In this document: positions 14,190 to 22,698 of the stretch, in pieces | Layout of the letters: every line of letters starts with the position of its first letter | How positions within the stretch are numbered: the first letter of the stretch is position 1 | Source: a virus | Virus record (IMG/VR): IMGVR_UViG_3300020215_000052 | Span: 1 to 64,000 of that record | DNA length: 64,000 bases | Reading direction: 5' to 3' (one strand) | The notes under the pieces: generated by a model | The model's database searches: none | What the model saw: only the letters and a program-made list of their open reading frames with translations | Told to the model about the DNA's origin: nothing | Program-made: the position numbers and the translations under genes

Positions 14190-15547
14190 GCAACTTCCGA
14201 GACGACTCCCAGCGCTGGCTGGAGCGCAGGGAGTTCGTGGAGGCCGAGGCCCGCCAGGAGGCCGAGTGGTTGGCCAGGGAGAGAGACCGCTGGCTCTCCC
14301 TGGCCAGCGCTGATCCCGATGCCGCCGACTACTGGCGGGGGCAGGCATCGGCACTGGAGTGGGACGCGGCCCACCACGGGATTGAGTTGAGGCCGCCCCT
14401 CCCGGTACCGGCTGTGGAGCCGGTCCGGGAGCGGGCCCGGAGCCCGTTTATCCGGCGCACGCGTCTGCCCCCGATGCCGGGGGAGGACGAGGAACTTACG
14501 TGGCCGCTCCGGATGGACGGAGCGGCTGGACGAGCGAGCACAGCGGCCGTGAGGCCGCGTGAAGGAGCAGCAGACATGAGCAGCACGGCGATCACGTTGG
14601 CCCCCAGTGCGGGGGATCTGGTCCCGATGGCGGACCTGGAGCGGATGGCGGAGGCGGTCGTCAAGTCCGGGTTCTTCGCCACGAAGACGAAGGAGCAGGC
14701 CGTCACGCTGATGCTCCTCTGCCAGGCCGAGGGCCTCCATCCGGTCCAGGCCATGAAGCGGTACCACATCATCCAGGGCCGCCCCTCCATGAGGGCGGAC
14801 GCGATGCTGGCCGAGTTCCAGCGACAGGGCGGCAAGGTCGAGTGGCTGGAGCGCTCGGACGCCAAGGTCTCGGCCCGGTTCAGCCACGAGGCCGGCGGCT
14901 CCGTGACCGTGACGTGGGACCTCCAGCAGGCCCACCGCGCCCAGCTCACCACGGACATGTGGAAGAAGTACCCGCGCCAGATGTTGACCGCCCGAGTAGT
15001 CTCTGAGGGGGTCAGAACCGTCCTCCCGGGCGTCGTCGCCGGCATCTACACCCCGGAGGAGGTGGAGGACTTTATCCCTCCCCAGCGGACCGGCCGCGCG
15101 GTCAGCGACCTCACGCCGGCCACCGAGACACCAGCCGTCGTGGTTGACGTTCCCACGCCCGCCCAGGCCGAGTTCGACAAGCCCAGGGTGCCGCCCCACG
15201 TCGGCCGCCTTGGAGCCCTCGCCCGCCAGCACTGCTGGACCCGCGAGCAGGGCAGGGAGTTCCTCGGCTCCCTCGGGTTCGCCAGGCTGGATGATGTGCC
15301 CGCCGAGCGCGAGATCGAGATCGCCGATGTCATCCGGCGCGGGTACCACGCGTGGGCCGACGCCCGCTACCTGGAGCAGCACCCCCCCACGGAGGAGGAG
15401 CAGGACTGGCTCACAATCGCCCGCGAGGCCGGGTGGGCAGATGCCGCCGCCCTCCGCCGCATCCGCGCGTGGACGGGCAACCCGGATGGACTGGCCCTGG
15501 TGCTGGAGGGCAGCCCGGAGACCAGCGAGCCCAAGCCCGCAGCCTGA
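14186..15547 (+). CDS. RecT-like single-strand annealing protein, with N-terminal extension
   Basis: The frame is open from GTG 14186, which overlaps the previous stop, to 15547 (453 residues). From an internal ATG at 14576, preceded by GGAGCAG, comes a protein like phage RecT-type recombinases: VKSGFFATKTKEQAVTLMLL, GLHPVQAMKRYHIIQGRPSM, RADAMLAEF and VSEGVRTVLPG. It anneals single strands during recombination. The first 130 residues (FRDDSQRWLERREFVEAEA..., then a Pro/Arg-rich linker) look like a separate small gene whose stop codon has been lost. Translation may start at either site. Confidence 0.7.
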   Translation: MSNFRDDSQRWLERREFVEAEARQEAEWLARERDRWLSLASADPDAADYWRGQASALEWDAAHHGIELRPPLPVPAVEPVRERARSPFIRRTRLPPMPGEDEELTWPLRMDGAAGRASTAAVRPREGAADMSSTAITLAPSAGDLVPMADLERMAEAVVKSGFFATKTKEQAVTLMLLCQAEGLHPVQAMKRYHIIQGRPSMRADAMLAEFQRQGGKVEWLERSDAKVSARFSHEAGGSVTVTWDLQQAHRAQLTTDMWKKYPRQMLTARVVSEGVRTVLPGVVAGIYTPEEVEDFIPPQRTGRAVSDLTPATETPAVVVDVPTPAQAEFDKPRVPPHVGRLGALARQHCWTREQGREFLGSLGFARLDDVPAEREIEIADVIRRGYHAWADARYLEQHPPTEEEQDWLTIAREAGWADAAALRRIRAWTGNPDGLALVLEGSPETSEPKPAA

Positions 15548-15631
15548 GCCGCCTCCCCTGCCCCTGCCCCCGGGACAGCTCGGGGGCGGGATGGAGGGGA
15601 GGATCGGGTAACCAGTGATGGAGGCAACACA

Positions 15632-15874
15632 ATGGCCCGCCGAGATGTTCGCCAGCACGAATTCCTGTTCGAGGTAGAGGGTCCTGCTCCGTTCCCTATC
15701 GACATGCTCCGCTACGATCAATGTTTCCCGGCATCGGAGACCGACTCTGCACGGATCGAGCAGTCCTTCACGGACTCCCAGGACCGCCCCCTCAGGGTAC
15801 TGCTCCGCGGTGGGCATCCCAATGCGGAGAGATGGGGGTCGTTCCTCTGGCGGGTTGTCGAGGTGCGGTATTGA
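15632..15874 (+). CDS. Small hypothetical protein
   Basis: An 80-residue protein; ATG 15632 follows GGAGGCAAC. Contains FLFEVEGPAPFPIDMLRYDQCFP, then DRPLRVLLRGGHPNAERWGSFLW, a pattern of small phage beta-strand proteins. No motif assigned. Confidence 0.6.
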   Translation: MARRDVRQHEFLFEVEGPAPFPIDMLRYDQCFPASETDSARIEQSFTDSQDRPLRVLLRGGHPNAERWGSFLWRVVEVRY

Positions 15875-15916
15875 TGCGTGGTGCTGGCTGCCCTGCGGGG
15901 CGGAGGTTACCTGTAC

Positions 15917-16303
15917 ATGTGCCATCCGACAGCTTTCGATGTGCTCGTACTGGTGCAGTCGGCGCTCGACAACCTCTTTGCGGGCCGAGGACGCCGGGCT
16001 GCGCTTAGGCACCTGTCTGACCTCAGGAAGATGGTGAGGACTTCCCTCCCGATCCTGCACTATCAGGATCCAGATGCGCTACTGCCAACGGGAGAGATGC
16101 TTAACTTCCGCCTCTGGATCCAGTGCCCACGCTGCGCCCACGTCCACCGTAGCTTCGGCCGCGACATCGGCCACTACGGGGGTGAGGTTACAGAGATGCA
16201 ATGCGATGGGTGCTCCTTCCCCTTCAGGCGTGCGGTCGCGTACGGAATACGAACAACCGTACGCAGGCCCATTGATTGGCGTGCCAGCAATGTCATAAGC
16301 TAA
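15917..16303 (+). CDS. Zinc-ribbon protein
   Basis: A 128-residue protein. ATG 15917 has GGAGGT 9-10 nt upstream; a GTG at 15878 is the alternative. The N-terminal helices (FDVLVLVQSALDNLF, RRAALRHLSDLRKM) are followed by CPRCAHVHRSFGRD ... MQCDGCSFPF, a two-knuckle zinc ribbon. A DNA or RNA contact is likely; function unknown. The following gap has a possible promoter. Confidence 0.6.
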   Translation: MCHPTAFDVLVLVQSALDNLFAGRGRRAALRHLSDLRKMVRTSLPILHYQDPDALLPTGEMLNFRLWIQCPRCAHVHRSFGRDIGHYGGEVTEMQCDGCSFPFRRAVAYGIRTTVRRPIDWRASNVIS

Positions 16304-16327
16304 TTGCGTATGACACAAGGATTGGGG

Positions 16328-16357
16328 TGGACTTCGCTTGCTAACATGTTGTAGGAT
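16328..16357 (+). promoter_or_regulatory. Weak candidate promoter
   Basis: TGGACT (16328-16333), 18 bp, TAGGAT (16352-16357), four matches in each box, in the 85-bp AT-richer gap before the 16389 gene. The replication genes lie downstream. Confidence 0.25.
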
Positions 16358-16388
16358 CGTGGTTACTTCACAACTTAGGGGGAGCCAC

Positions 16389-16598
16389 ATGGGCAAGCAC
16401 TACTTGCTTGGGGTGCGCACGAAGCGTTGGGCCTTTGAGGTGGCCGAGGAGGCCAGGGCTGCCACCGGGGCACGGTCGGTTGGGGACCTCCTTCGGAGGG
16501 CGCTGGGCCTGCCGGATCCCGGTGCGGCCCCACCGTCTCCGGCCCAGAGGGCAGAGCTCAGGGAGCGGCTGATCGCGGCCGCTCGACGGGCAGGTTGA
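16389..16598 (+). CDS. Small basic protein before replication initiator
   Basis: A 69-residue protein. ATG 16389 follows GGGGGAG. Contains VAEEARAATGARSVGDLLRRALGL, reminiscent of a ribbon-helix-helix C-terminal half, and a basic C-terminal helix. Its stop overlaps the initiator ATG by one base, so it is co-translated with it and may be a small replication regulator. Confidence 0.6.
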   Translation: MGKHYLLGVRTKRWAFEVAEEARAATGARSVGDLLRRALGLPDPGAAPPSPAQRAELRERLIAAARRAG

Positions 16599-18301
16599 TG
16601 GGTAGCCAGGAGAGGCCCACGACGGAGTGGGCCCGTACCCGGCGGCAGCGCCTGGTGGATCGCTACCACGCAGGTGGCTGGAGCACCCGCAACCCCTGCG
16701 ACCCGGACCTGGCGGAGGCAATCCTCCTGGCTATGCTCTCGGACCTGAGGGAGCGCCGACGCCTGGCAGGGCTGACCGCCAAGGCGATAGCCCAGCGGTT
16801 CGGGCTGAGCCGGCCGCTGGCGGGTCAGGTGCTGGAGGCGGCCTGCTCGGCCCAACTAGAGTGGGAGGAGTGCCCGGTGGCGGCTGGGATCCTCGCTGCC
16901 TACCGGGAGGCCAGCTGGAAGGCGAGCCGACGCGAGCAGGCGAAGGCTTCCGAGCAGGCCAGCGAGCAGGCTTCCGAGCAGGGATGCGAGCAGGGAACCG
17001 GCAGGGAAGCGAGCAGGGAAAACGCTTGCGAGACCGGCACATCGACGCACAAGCGAGCACGGAACCGGCAGGCTTCCGAGCAGGGATGCGAGCAGGGAAC
17101 CGGCAGGGAAGCGAGCACTATCGCGTGCGCGCGTCGAGATCCGGATCGATCCTTGAGCCTAGAGCCTGGAGCACACTCCGACGCGGGCGCGTGCGAGGCA
17201 TCCGGTTGGCCAGAAGAGCAGGAGCGCACCACCATCACGCCGGCTGCAGACGAGAACACTCAGCCCCAGGTGCCCAAGGGAAGTTCGACTGATTCCCAGG
17301 TGCGTGCCGATTCCAATGGGCGCAACCTGGCGAACGCCCAACAAATCCTTGGTGCCAACGGGCAACAGGCGAATTATGGGCCCTTTTCCCCTTCGGTATC
17401 CAGAAGGATAGCCACCGCAGAGCCTCTCGGCCAGTCCTCTGCCCCAGATGCCCAGAACGTTGCCGAGGTATCACAGCTAGGGGCGATGGCGGTACACAGC
17501 GGCTTTCCCATCACGGAAACCGCTGCCACAGATGGCAACTCTCCGTCGCTGCTAAATGCGGGTGGCGGACATCTCCAGGCGTCCAAAGAGTCCGCTGAGG
17601 GCGCCCCTGGTGCGGGGTCGCCCCCGTCGAGTCCCGGGCCTTCAAGCGGTACATCACAGAGCGGCCCCCATCCCCGCATTTCCGCACGACTTGGGATCTC
17701 CCAGGATGTCCTCAGACCGAGGCTTGGAGCCGGCGGTAGGAATCTCACGGGCCTCAGCGCGCCGTCCGACCAAGCGCCAAAGCCTCAACCAGGGTGGGCA
17801 CTTCGCCTGGCCTGGAACAACCAGTGCCGTGTCCACGGAGGCCTCCGGCTCACGGACGAGGTGATGATTCCGCCCGAGGTTCTAGCCGTCGAGGACAGGG
17901 CGGTGGCGTTGGTGCCGGTGTACTTCCGGCTGAACCGGTCCCGCGATCGACCCGGACTCCGGGTTATGCAAGGGCCAAGGTTCGAGGAGTACTGCAGGCG
18001 CTGGTTCTGGGAGGTGGACTCATGGGCGAGGCTCTCCGGCCCAGGCGCCATCGAGGGACCCGCCGGAAGTGAGCCAGCCTGCGGTCAGATCCCTGACCGA
18101 GAGGAGCGCCATGGACGAAATGCAGGAGATCGCAGAATACCAGCGACGCCTCGAGGCGGAGCGGGTGAGGCGGGGCCTCACACCGGAGGGCCGCCAGGGC
18201 ACGGTGGCGACGCTGTCGCAGGTGATGCAGAGCGGGCAGCTGCCCTCAAGCGGGTCCGGCAAAGGGCAGCAGGTCGCGCGAACCCTCCCGGCCCTGGATA
18301 G
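16598..18301 (+). CDS. Replication initiator-like protein (O-type)
   Basis: 567 residues from ATG 16598. Residues 35-90 form a winged-helix-like DNA-binding part (AEAILLAMLSDLRERRR, LTAKAIAQRFGLSRPLAGQV). Residues 110-180 are EQASEQ-rich and encoded by long repeats. Residues 180-400 are disordered. A conserved-looking domain near 395-485 follows (ALRLAWNNQCRVHGGLRL, MQGPRFEEYCRRWFWEV). The tail after about 490 overlaps the helicase loader by 191 nt and looks like read-through past a lost stop. Initiator function is inferred from its place before DnaC- and DnaB-like genes, as with lambda O. Confidence 0.55.
   Translation: MGSQERPTTEWARTRRQRLVDRYHAGGWSTRNPCDPDLAEAILLAMLSDLRERRRLAGLTAKAIAQRFGLSRPLAGQVLEAACSAQLEWEECPVAAGILAAYREASWKASRREQAKASEQASEQASEQGCEQGTGREASRENACETGTSTHKRARNRQASEQGCEQGTGREASTIACARRDPDRSLSLEPGAHSDAGACEASGWPEEQERTTITPAADENTQPQVPKGSSTDSQVRADSNGRNLANAQQILGANGQQANYGPFSPSVSRRIATAEPLGQSSAPDAQNVAEVSQLGAMAVHSGFPITETAATDGNSPSLLNAGGGHLQASKESAEGAPGAGSPPSSPGPSSGTSQSGPHPRISARLGISQDVLRPRLGAGGRNLTGLSAPSDQAPKPQPGWALRLAWNNQCRVHGGLRLTDEVMIPPEVLAVEDRAVALVPVYFRLNRSRDRPGLRVMQGPRFEEYCRRWFWEVDSWARLSGPGAIEGPAGSEPACGQIPDREERHGRNAGDRRIPATPRGGAGEAGPHTGGPPGHGGDAVAGDAERAAALKRVRQRAAGRANPPGPG
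16966..17117. repeat. Direct repeats inside initiator gene, possible origin iterons
   Basis: Two perfect 50-bp copies (16966-17015 and 17068-17117), each made of smaller GCTTCCGAGCAGG and GCGAGCAGG units that also occur at 16945-16965. They are in frame (102-bp offset). Lambdoid origins lie as iterons inside the initiator gene, so this is the best origin candidate in the window. Confidence 0.5.
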
Positions 18302-19073
18302 CCCTGAGTGGTCCGAGCCCCCGGAGGCGAGCGACTGTTCCCGGTGCGGGGCCGTCGGCCTTCCCTGGGTGAAGCGGCTCGTCCCGAGGGAGGTCAGTCC
18401 TAGCGGGTGGGTGTGGGCACCTGGCCCATGCCTTCTATGCACCCGTCGGGCCGAGGAAGAGGGGCGGGCCGCAGCCAAGGACCGGATAGACGCGAGCCTC
18501 CGGAGGTCTCTGGAGGCATCGGGCCTGCCACAGGCCGCATGGGACCTCAGCGTCCTGGAGTTGGCCGGGGTGGAGGCCTGGGAGGGCAACGCCCTTGCCG
18601 TCGAGGCGCTGGCCGAGTTGGGCCGTGGCTCTATCGTCCTCTGGGGGGAGCGGGGAAGGGGGAAAACCCACCTGGCGATGGCCCGCTGTGCTGACTTCGT
18701 GCGGGATGGGGTCGGGGTCCTGATGCTCGTCGAGCCCCAGTTCTTCCACCTGGCCCGCCTGTTCGAGGGCAGGAAGAGCTCCAGGGACATCGTGGCCGAG
18801 GCGACGGCCGTGGACGTCCTGCTCCTGGACAACCTGGGTGCCCTGGAGCGCATGACCCCGTTCGCCCGGGACGCCATGGTTGAGGTGGTGCTGACGCGCC
18901 ACCAGGAAGGGCGCACGACCATCCTGACGATGGTCGCAGCACCTTGGCACCAGGACGGATCCGGGGAGCCTTGGCTGGCCTGCCACTTTGGTGGGGACGT
19001 TCACGCCAGGGTCGATAGCTGGCCTGCCTACGAGATCACAGGCGCCGACCTCCGTCGGCGGGAGCGGCACTGA
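18111..19073 (+). CDS. DnaC-like AAA+ helicase loader
   Basis: 320 residues. ATG 18111 follows GAGGAGCGCC; a GTG at 18069 is less likely. Cys at 76, 79, 107 and 110 form a zinc-binding element (CSRC ... CLLC). The AAA+ core follows: Walker A GERGRGKT (179-186) and Walker B VLLLDN (236-241). It would load the adjacent DnaB-like helicase at the phage origin. The position between initiator and helicase supports this. Confidence 0.8.
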   Translation: MDEMQEIAEYQRRLEAERVRRGLTPEGRQGTVATLSQVMQSGQLPSSGSGKGQQVARTLPALDSPEWSEPPEASDCSRCGAVGLPWVKRLVPREVSPSGWVWAPGPCLLCTRRAEEEGRAAAKDRIDASLRRSLEASGLPQAAWDLSVLELAGVEAWEGNALAVEALAELGRGSIVLWGERGRGKTHLAMARCADFVRDGVGVLMLVEPQFFHLARLFEGRKSSRDIVAEATAVDVLLLDNLGALERMTPFARDAMVEVVLTRHQEGRTTILTMVAAPWHQDGSGEPWLACHFGGDVHARVDSWPAYEITGADLRRRERH

Positions 19074-19138
19074 CGCTGGGTGCGAGTGGGTGGCCAGAAT
19101 GCGGGGCCGGGGCGGACAAGGCGGAGCGGAGGCAGACA

Positions 19139-20518
19139 GTGGGAGCCGAGGTCATCCACATACAGGGCGGGGTCTCCGTCGCGCCCTCAGCGCCCTTCGA
19201 CCTGGAGGCGGAGCGCGCTGTCCTCGGGGCAATTCTGGTTGAGGTCGAGGCCATTTCAAGGGCCGCAGACGTCGTCCGGGACGTGGATTTCTACCTGGAG
19301 AAGCACCGGCGAATTTACGGCCGGATGCTGGCGATGTGGGAAGCTGCCCGGCCCGTGGACATCGTGACCCTGGCGGCGGACTTCCGCCAAGAGGGGGTGC
19401 TGGAGCAGATCGGCGGAATCGTCTACCTGTCGAGCCTCCTGGACGCGGCCCCGCTGACAGCCCACGTGGCCGAGTACGCTCGGATCGTCCGTGAGAGGTC
19501 TGAGGCCCGGCAGGCGATGGAGGCGGGACGAAACGCGGAGGAGCGCATCCAATCGGGCGACCCTGTCCGTGAGGTGGTCGCGGCCCTCCAGTCCAGGCTC
19601 TTCGGGATCCAGGAGGGCGCCGACGGGGGTGCGGCCGTTCCGATTGGCAGCCTCATGCAGGGGGCCTACGGGGTGATCGAGCGCCAGTCAGAGAGCGTGG
19701 GGGGGGTTACCGGGATTCCGACGGGTCTGGCCGGCCTGGACAAGATGCTGTCCGGCCTCCAGAAGTCGGACCTCCTCATCCTGGCGGCCCGGCCCTCGAT
19801 GGGCAAAACCGCGCTCGCCCTGAATATCGCCGTCCATGCTGCCCTTCGGGAGGGGGTCCCGTCCCTGTTCTTCTCCATGGAGATGAGCAAGGAACAGCTT
19901 GCCTTGCGGGTGCTCCTCTCTGAGGCCAGGGTGGACGGCAGGAAGGCTCAGGGGCCGGGGCTGTCGGAAGCCGACTGGGAGCGGCTCGCGCTTGCGGCCG
20001 ACCGGCTCCGGGACGGGAAGCTCTTTATCGACGACACACCCGGGCCCAACGTGCTCGACCTGCGGGCCCGCTGCCAGCGTGTTCGCCGGGAGTACGGGCT
20101 TGGGTTGGTCGTCGCTGACTACCTCCAACTCATGACGGGGGTGGGAAAGGTTGGGTCCAGGGAGCAGGAGATCTCCCAGATCTCCCGCAGCCTCAAGGCC
20201 CTGGCCAAGGACATGAACATCCCCATCATCGCCCTGTCACAGCTCAACCGGAGCCTTGAGTCCCGGACCGACAAGCGGCCGCTGATATCAGACCTGCGGG
20301 AGTCCGGGGCCATCGAGCAGGACGCCGACATCGTCATGTTCATCTATCGCGAGGCGGTCTACAAGCGGCAGGACGGGTCAGAGGATCACCTCTCCGAGGC
20401 GGCTCGGCGCCACGCCGAGGTGATCGTCGCCAAGCAGCGGAACGGACCCATCGGAACCGTGGATCTCGTCTTTATTGGCGAGCACTTCCGCTTTGAGACT
20501 ATGGCGACGTGGGGGTGA
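19139..20518 (+). CDS. dnaB: Replicative DNA helicase (DnaB-like)
   Basis: 459 residues, GTG start behind GGAGGCAGA. The N-terminal domain (FDLEAERAVLGAIL) and a RecA-type core are both present: Walker A ARPSMGKT (217-224), FFSMEMSKEQL, DYLQLM, QLNRSLESR and RESGAIEQDAD. Length and motif order match bacterial and phage DnaB. It unwinds DNA at the fork as a hexamer. A phage-encoded helicase with its own loader implies autonomous replication initiation; no polymerase gene is in the window. Confidence 0.95.
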   Translation: MGAEVIHIQGGVSVAPSAPFDLEAERAVLGAILVEVEAISRAADVVRDVDFYLEKHRRIYGRMLAMWEAARPVDIVTLAADFRQEGVLEQIGGIVYLSSLLDAAPLTAHVAEYARIVRERSEARQAMEAGRNAEERIQSGDPVREVVAALQSRLFGIQEGADGGAAVPIGSLMQGAYGVIERQSESVGGVTGIPTGLAGLDKMLSGLQKSDLLILAARPSMGKTALALNIAVHAALREGVPSLFFSMEMSKEQLALRVLLSEARVDGRKAQGPGLSEADWERLALAADRLRDGKLFIDDTPGPNVLDLRARCQRVRREYGLGLVVADYLQLMTGVGKVGSREQEISQISRSLKALAKDMNIPIIALSQLNRSLESRTDKRPLISDLRESGAIEQDADIVMFIYREAVYKRQDGSEDHLSEAARRHAEVIVAKQRNGPIGTVDLVFIGEHFRFETMATWG

Positions 20519-20536
20519 CTGCGGAAGGCGGCGTAC

Positions 20537-21067
20537 GTGGAGCGAGTGTGCAAACAAGTGGGAGCGGAGAAGTTAACTGTGGAAGCGAAGAAGGATAGGA
20601 AGCCCCGTAGTCCCGGGCTGAGCGCCAATGCGGGGGTCGCCCTGACCAACCGGCTCACGGCGGCCCTTCAGCAGGCGGATAGACCCCTGCAAGTGTCCGA
20701 ACTGCTCGAAGCGGCCGGATACCAGCAGGGCCACAAGCCGGTGGGCCCGGCGAGGTTCCGCCTCCAGAAGTGGACCAGGATGGGACTGGTCACGGTCTCC
20801 GTAGAGCGGGTGCCAAGGCCCCGAATAGAGGTGGTCCAACCGCAGCCGCCTCATCCCGCTCCACCCGGGTTCCACTGGAGCGTCTACGGCCGAAAGGCCG
20901 GGCGCTGGAGCCTGGTGAAGGACCGGGCGCGCAAGGCAGGGAACCCGCCGAGGCCTCCGAAGGGGAAGCCTGCGGCTCCACTGACCATGGTAAAGGTTGT
21001 CCGCTACCGGTGGGCGGGGGTCAAGCTCGCCGACCTGATGCGGCAGCCTCTGAGGAAGGCCCGATGA
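20537..21067 (+). CDS. Hypothetical winged-helix-like protein
   Basis: 176 residues from GTG 20537. After a basic N-terminus, residues 36-95 (LTNRLTAALQQADRPLQVSE, LLEAAGYQQG, RLQKWTRMGLVTVSVERV) resemble a winged helix. A Pro-rich, Lys/Arg-rich C-terminus follows. It overlaps the next gene by ATGA. DNA binding is likely; role unknown. Confidence 0.55.
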   Translation: MERVCKQVGAEKLTVEAKKDRKPRSPGLSANAGVALTNRLTAALQQADRPLQVSELLEAAGYQQGHKPVGPARFRLQKWTRMGLVTVSVERVPRPRIEVVQPQPPHPAPPGFHWSVYGRKAGRWSLVKDRARKAGNPPRPPKGKPAAPLTMVKVVRYRWAGVKLADLMRQPLRKAR

Positions 21068-21273
21068 AGCGCCGCCGCCTGGTCAAGGGCACCACTGACG
21101 GCTACCTCCAGGTGGGTGGTACCTGGCTGGTACGGAGCCGCCGCCTCACCGAGGGGCGGGATAAGGGCAAGCCGTGCTGGTGGGTTGAGGTTTGGCATGG
21201 GGAGTCCCCGACCGGGGAGACCCGCTACCCCGATCGCAACGCGGCTGAGGCCGCACTGAGGGCCCCGCTGTGA
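21064..21273 (+). CDS. Small basic hypothetical protein
   Basis: A 69-residue protein coupled by ATGA upstream and by GTGA downstream. Beta-rich sequence (GYLQVGGTWLVRSRRL, CWWVEVWHGES) with a C-terminal helix ETRYPDRNAAEAALRAP. No motif recognised. Confidence 0.55.
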   Translation: MKRRRLVKGTTDGYLQVGGTWLVRSRRLTEGRDKGKPCWWVEVWHGESPTGETRYPDRNAAEAALRAPL

Positions 21274-21443
21274 GCGACCACGTGGAGCGGGCGTGCAGAA
21301 GGTGCTCGTCCCTCCTCCATCACGAGGAGGAGTGCCCTAGCAGGGTGGCTGTGGGGTCCGCTGTGCGCCCGGCCGTTCCCCTGCAGAGTACGCCGGACGG
21401 CCAGATCATATCTGGCCGCCAAAATGATTTTTGTAGCGCTTGA
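21270..21443 (+). CDS. Short Cys-rich ORF
   Basis: A 57-residue GTG-initiated frame overlapping the previous stop. The N-terminus ERACRRCSSLLHHEEECPSR has three Cys and two His, a minimal zinc-finger layout. The coding frame crosses the 21398 inverted repeat. Whether the whole frame is used is uncertain. Confidence 0.4.
   Translation: MSDHVERACRRCSSLLHHEEECPSRVAVGSAVRPAVPLQSTPDGQIISGRQNDFCSA
21398..21418. repeat. Perfect inverted repeat upstream of integrase
   Basis: CGGCCAGAT, CAT, ATCTGGCCG: 9-bp arms with a 3-nt centre, followed by AAAATGATTTTTG. Could be a terminator, an operator or an integrase arm site. Confidence 0.5.
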
Positions 21444-21489
21444 TCTCGTTTGCACCATTAGTTCAGGTAGTTGAGCAATCGGACAGCGG

Positions 21490-22488
21490 ATGTCCGGACC
21501 TGGCTGGCCAGAAGCGGATGATGGGGAACCACACGCCTGTCTGGGGGTCACGGTGGCAATCAAAGAAGTTGAGCAGGAGGGCGCCCGTGCGGACGCACTG
21601 GGGCGACTCATCCCGGACGTGGAGGAGTATCTGAGGGTACACCGGCTCTCGTGGGCGGTCACGACGGCCCGGACCGCTGGGATCATCCTCCGGCGGGTGG
21701 CCCGTGATCTGGTACAGGCGGACCCCTCGCTGGAGGGGTGGAGCGGGGTGACCACCGGTCACCTGGTCGAGTGGCTGGAGAGCAGGAAGCTGAGCCCCTC
21801 GACCACGCGGGCATACGTAGAGCGACTGCAACGCCTCTTCGCGTGGCTGATGGTGACGGGTCGGGTGGAGACCAACCCCGCAGCCGCCCTGGAGGGGCCC
21901 CGGATACCACAGTCGCTTCCGCGGGCCCTCTCAGCCGACGAGGTGAGGCGGCTCCTCAACGCCCCGGACACCTCGACGCCCAGAGGCATCCGGGACCGGG
22001 CCATCCTGGAGGTGGCGCTCTCGTCCGGGGTGCGGGTCTCGGAGCTCGTGGCGTTGAGCATTGGGGATGTGGATCTCTCCCAGGCCCCGGCCACCGTGCT
22101 CGTCCGCCACGGCAAGGGGGCCCAGGACAGGGTGACCTACCTGGACGCCGAGGCGGTCAGGTGGGTCCGAAGGTGGCTGGTCATCCGCGAGCGGGGGGAT
22201 GCCCCTCCCCAGTCGGACGCCCTCCTTGGGGACGTTGCGACGGGCCGCCGGCTTACGGACAAGGCGGTCCAGGACCTTGTCCCAAGGTACGGGAGGATGG
22301 CCGGGATCGCGGGCAGGGTGACGCCCCACGACCTGCGGCACACCATGGCTACCCGCCTCGTGCTGGTCGGGATGCCCCTCCCGGCCATCCAGGCGCTGCT
22401 GGGCCACCGCACCCTCGCGGCGACCCAAATATACGTGAAGCTTACGGCCCTCCAGGTGAGGGCGGAGTTCGGCAAGCACTCCAGATAG
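21490..22488 (+). CDS. int: Tyrosine recombinase (phage integrase)
   Basis: 332 residues from ATG 21490 (GTG 21553 possible). A SAM-like core-binding domain (40-135) is followed by the catalytic domain. The complete catalytic set is present: R182 (SGVRVSEL), K209 (GKGAQDR), H280 and R283 (HDLRH), H306 (LLGHRT) and Y315 (TQIYVKL). XerC/D-like in size and in lacking an arm-type domain. Carries out site-specific integration or dimer resolution; with the repressors nearby, phage integration is favoured. The attachment site is expected in the flanking 21290-21490 or 22480-22500 sequence but could not be identified. Confidence 0.92.
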   Translation: MSGPGWPEADDGEPHACLGVTVAIKEVEQEGARADALGRLIPDVEEYLRVHRLSWAVTTARTAGIILRRVARDLVQADPSLEGWSGVTTGHLVEWLESRKLSPSTTRAYVERLQRLFAWLMVTGRVETNPAAALEGPRIPQSLPRALSADEVRRLLNAPDTSTPRGIRDRAILEVALSSGVRVSELVALSIGDVDLSQAPATVLVRHGKGAQDRVTYLDAEAVRWVRRWLVIRERGDAPPQSDALLGDVATGRRLTDKAVQDLVPRYGRMAGIAGRVTPHDLRHTMATRLVLVGMPLPAIQALLGHRTLAATQIYVKLTALQVRAEFGKHSR

Positions 22489-22500
22489 GGGGGCGCGGAC

Positions 22501-22680
22501 GTGGAAGAGCTGATGCGGAGCCTGGAGCGGCTCCTGGCGGAGACGCGGGCCGAGCGGGACCTCTGCCAGGACCCGGTCTCGGCCCACGACCTGAGCACGG
22601 CAGCGGACGTGCTCGCGAGGGCTCTTAAGCGGGTGGAGGAGATCGCGGGGGTTGGGCGGAAGCGGAGAGCGGGGCGGTGA
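22501..22680 (+). CDS. Small helical protein
   Basis: A 59-residue protein, GTG start 12 bp after the integrase stop with GGGGGG upstream. All helical and charged (VEELMRSLERLLAETRAERD, STAADVLARALKRVEEIAG). Could be a small accessory to the integrase (excisionase-like in size only), with no recognisable excisionase motif. Confidence 0.5.
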   Translation: MEELMRSLERLLAETRAERDLCQDPVSAHDLSTAADVLARALKRVEEIAGVGRKRRAGR

Positions 22681-22698
22681 ACTCTTGGAGGGATAGAT

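Noticed and set aside
13880-16060. 726-codon open frame on the minus strand
   Set aside because: Antisense shadow of the RecT-like and neighbouring genes; composition is His/Arg/Gly-rich without domain pattern and no ribosome-binding site.
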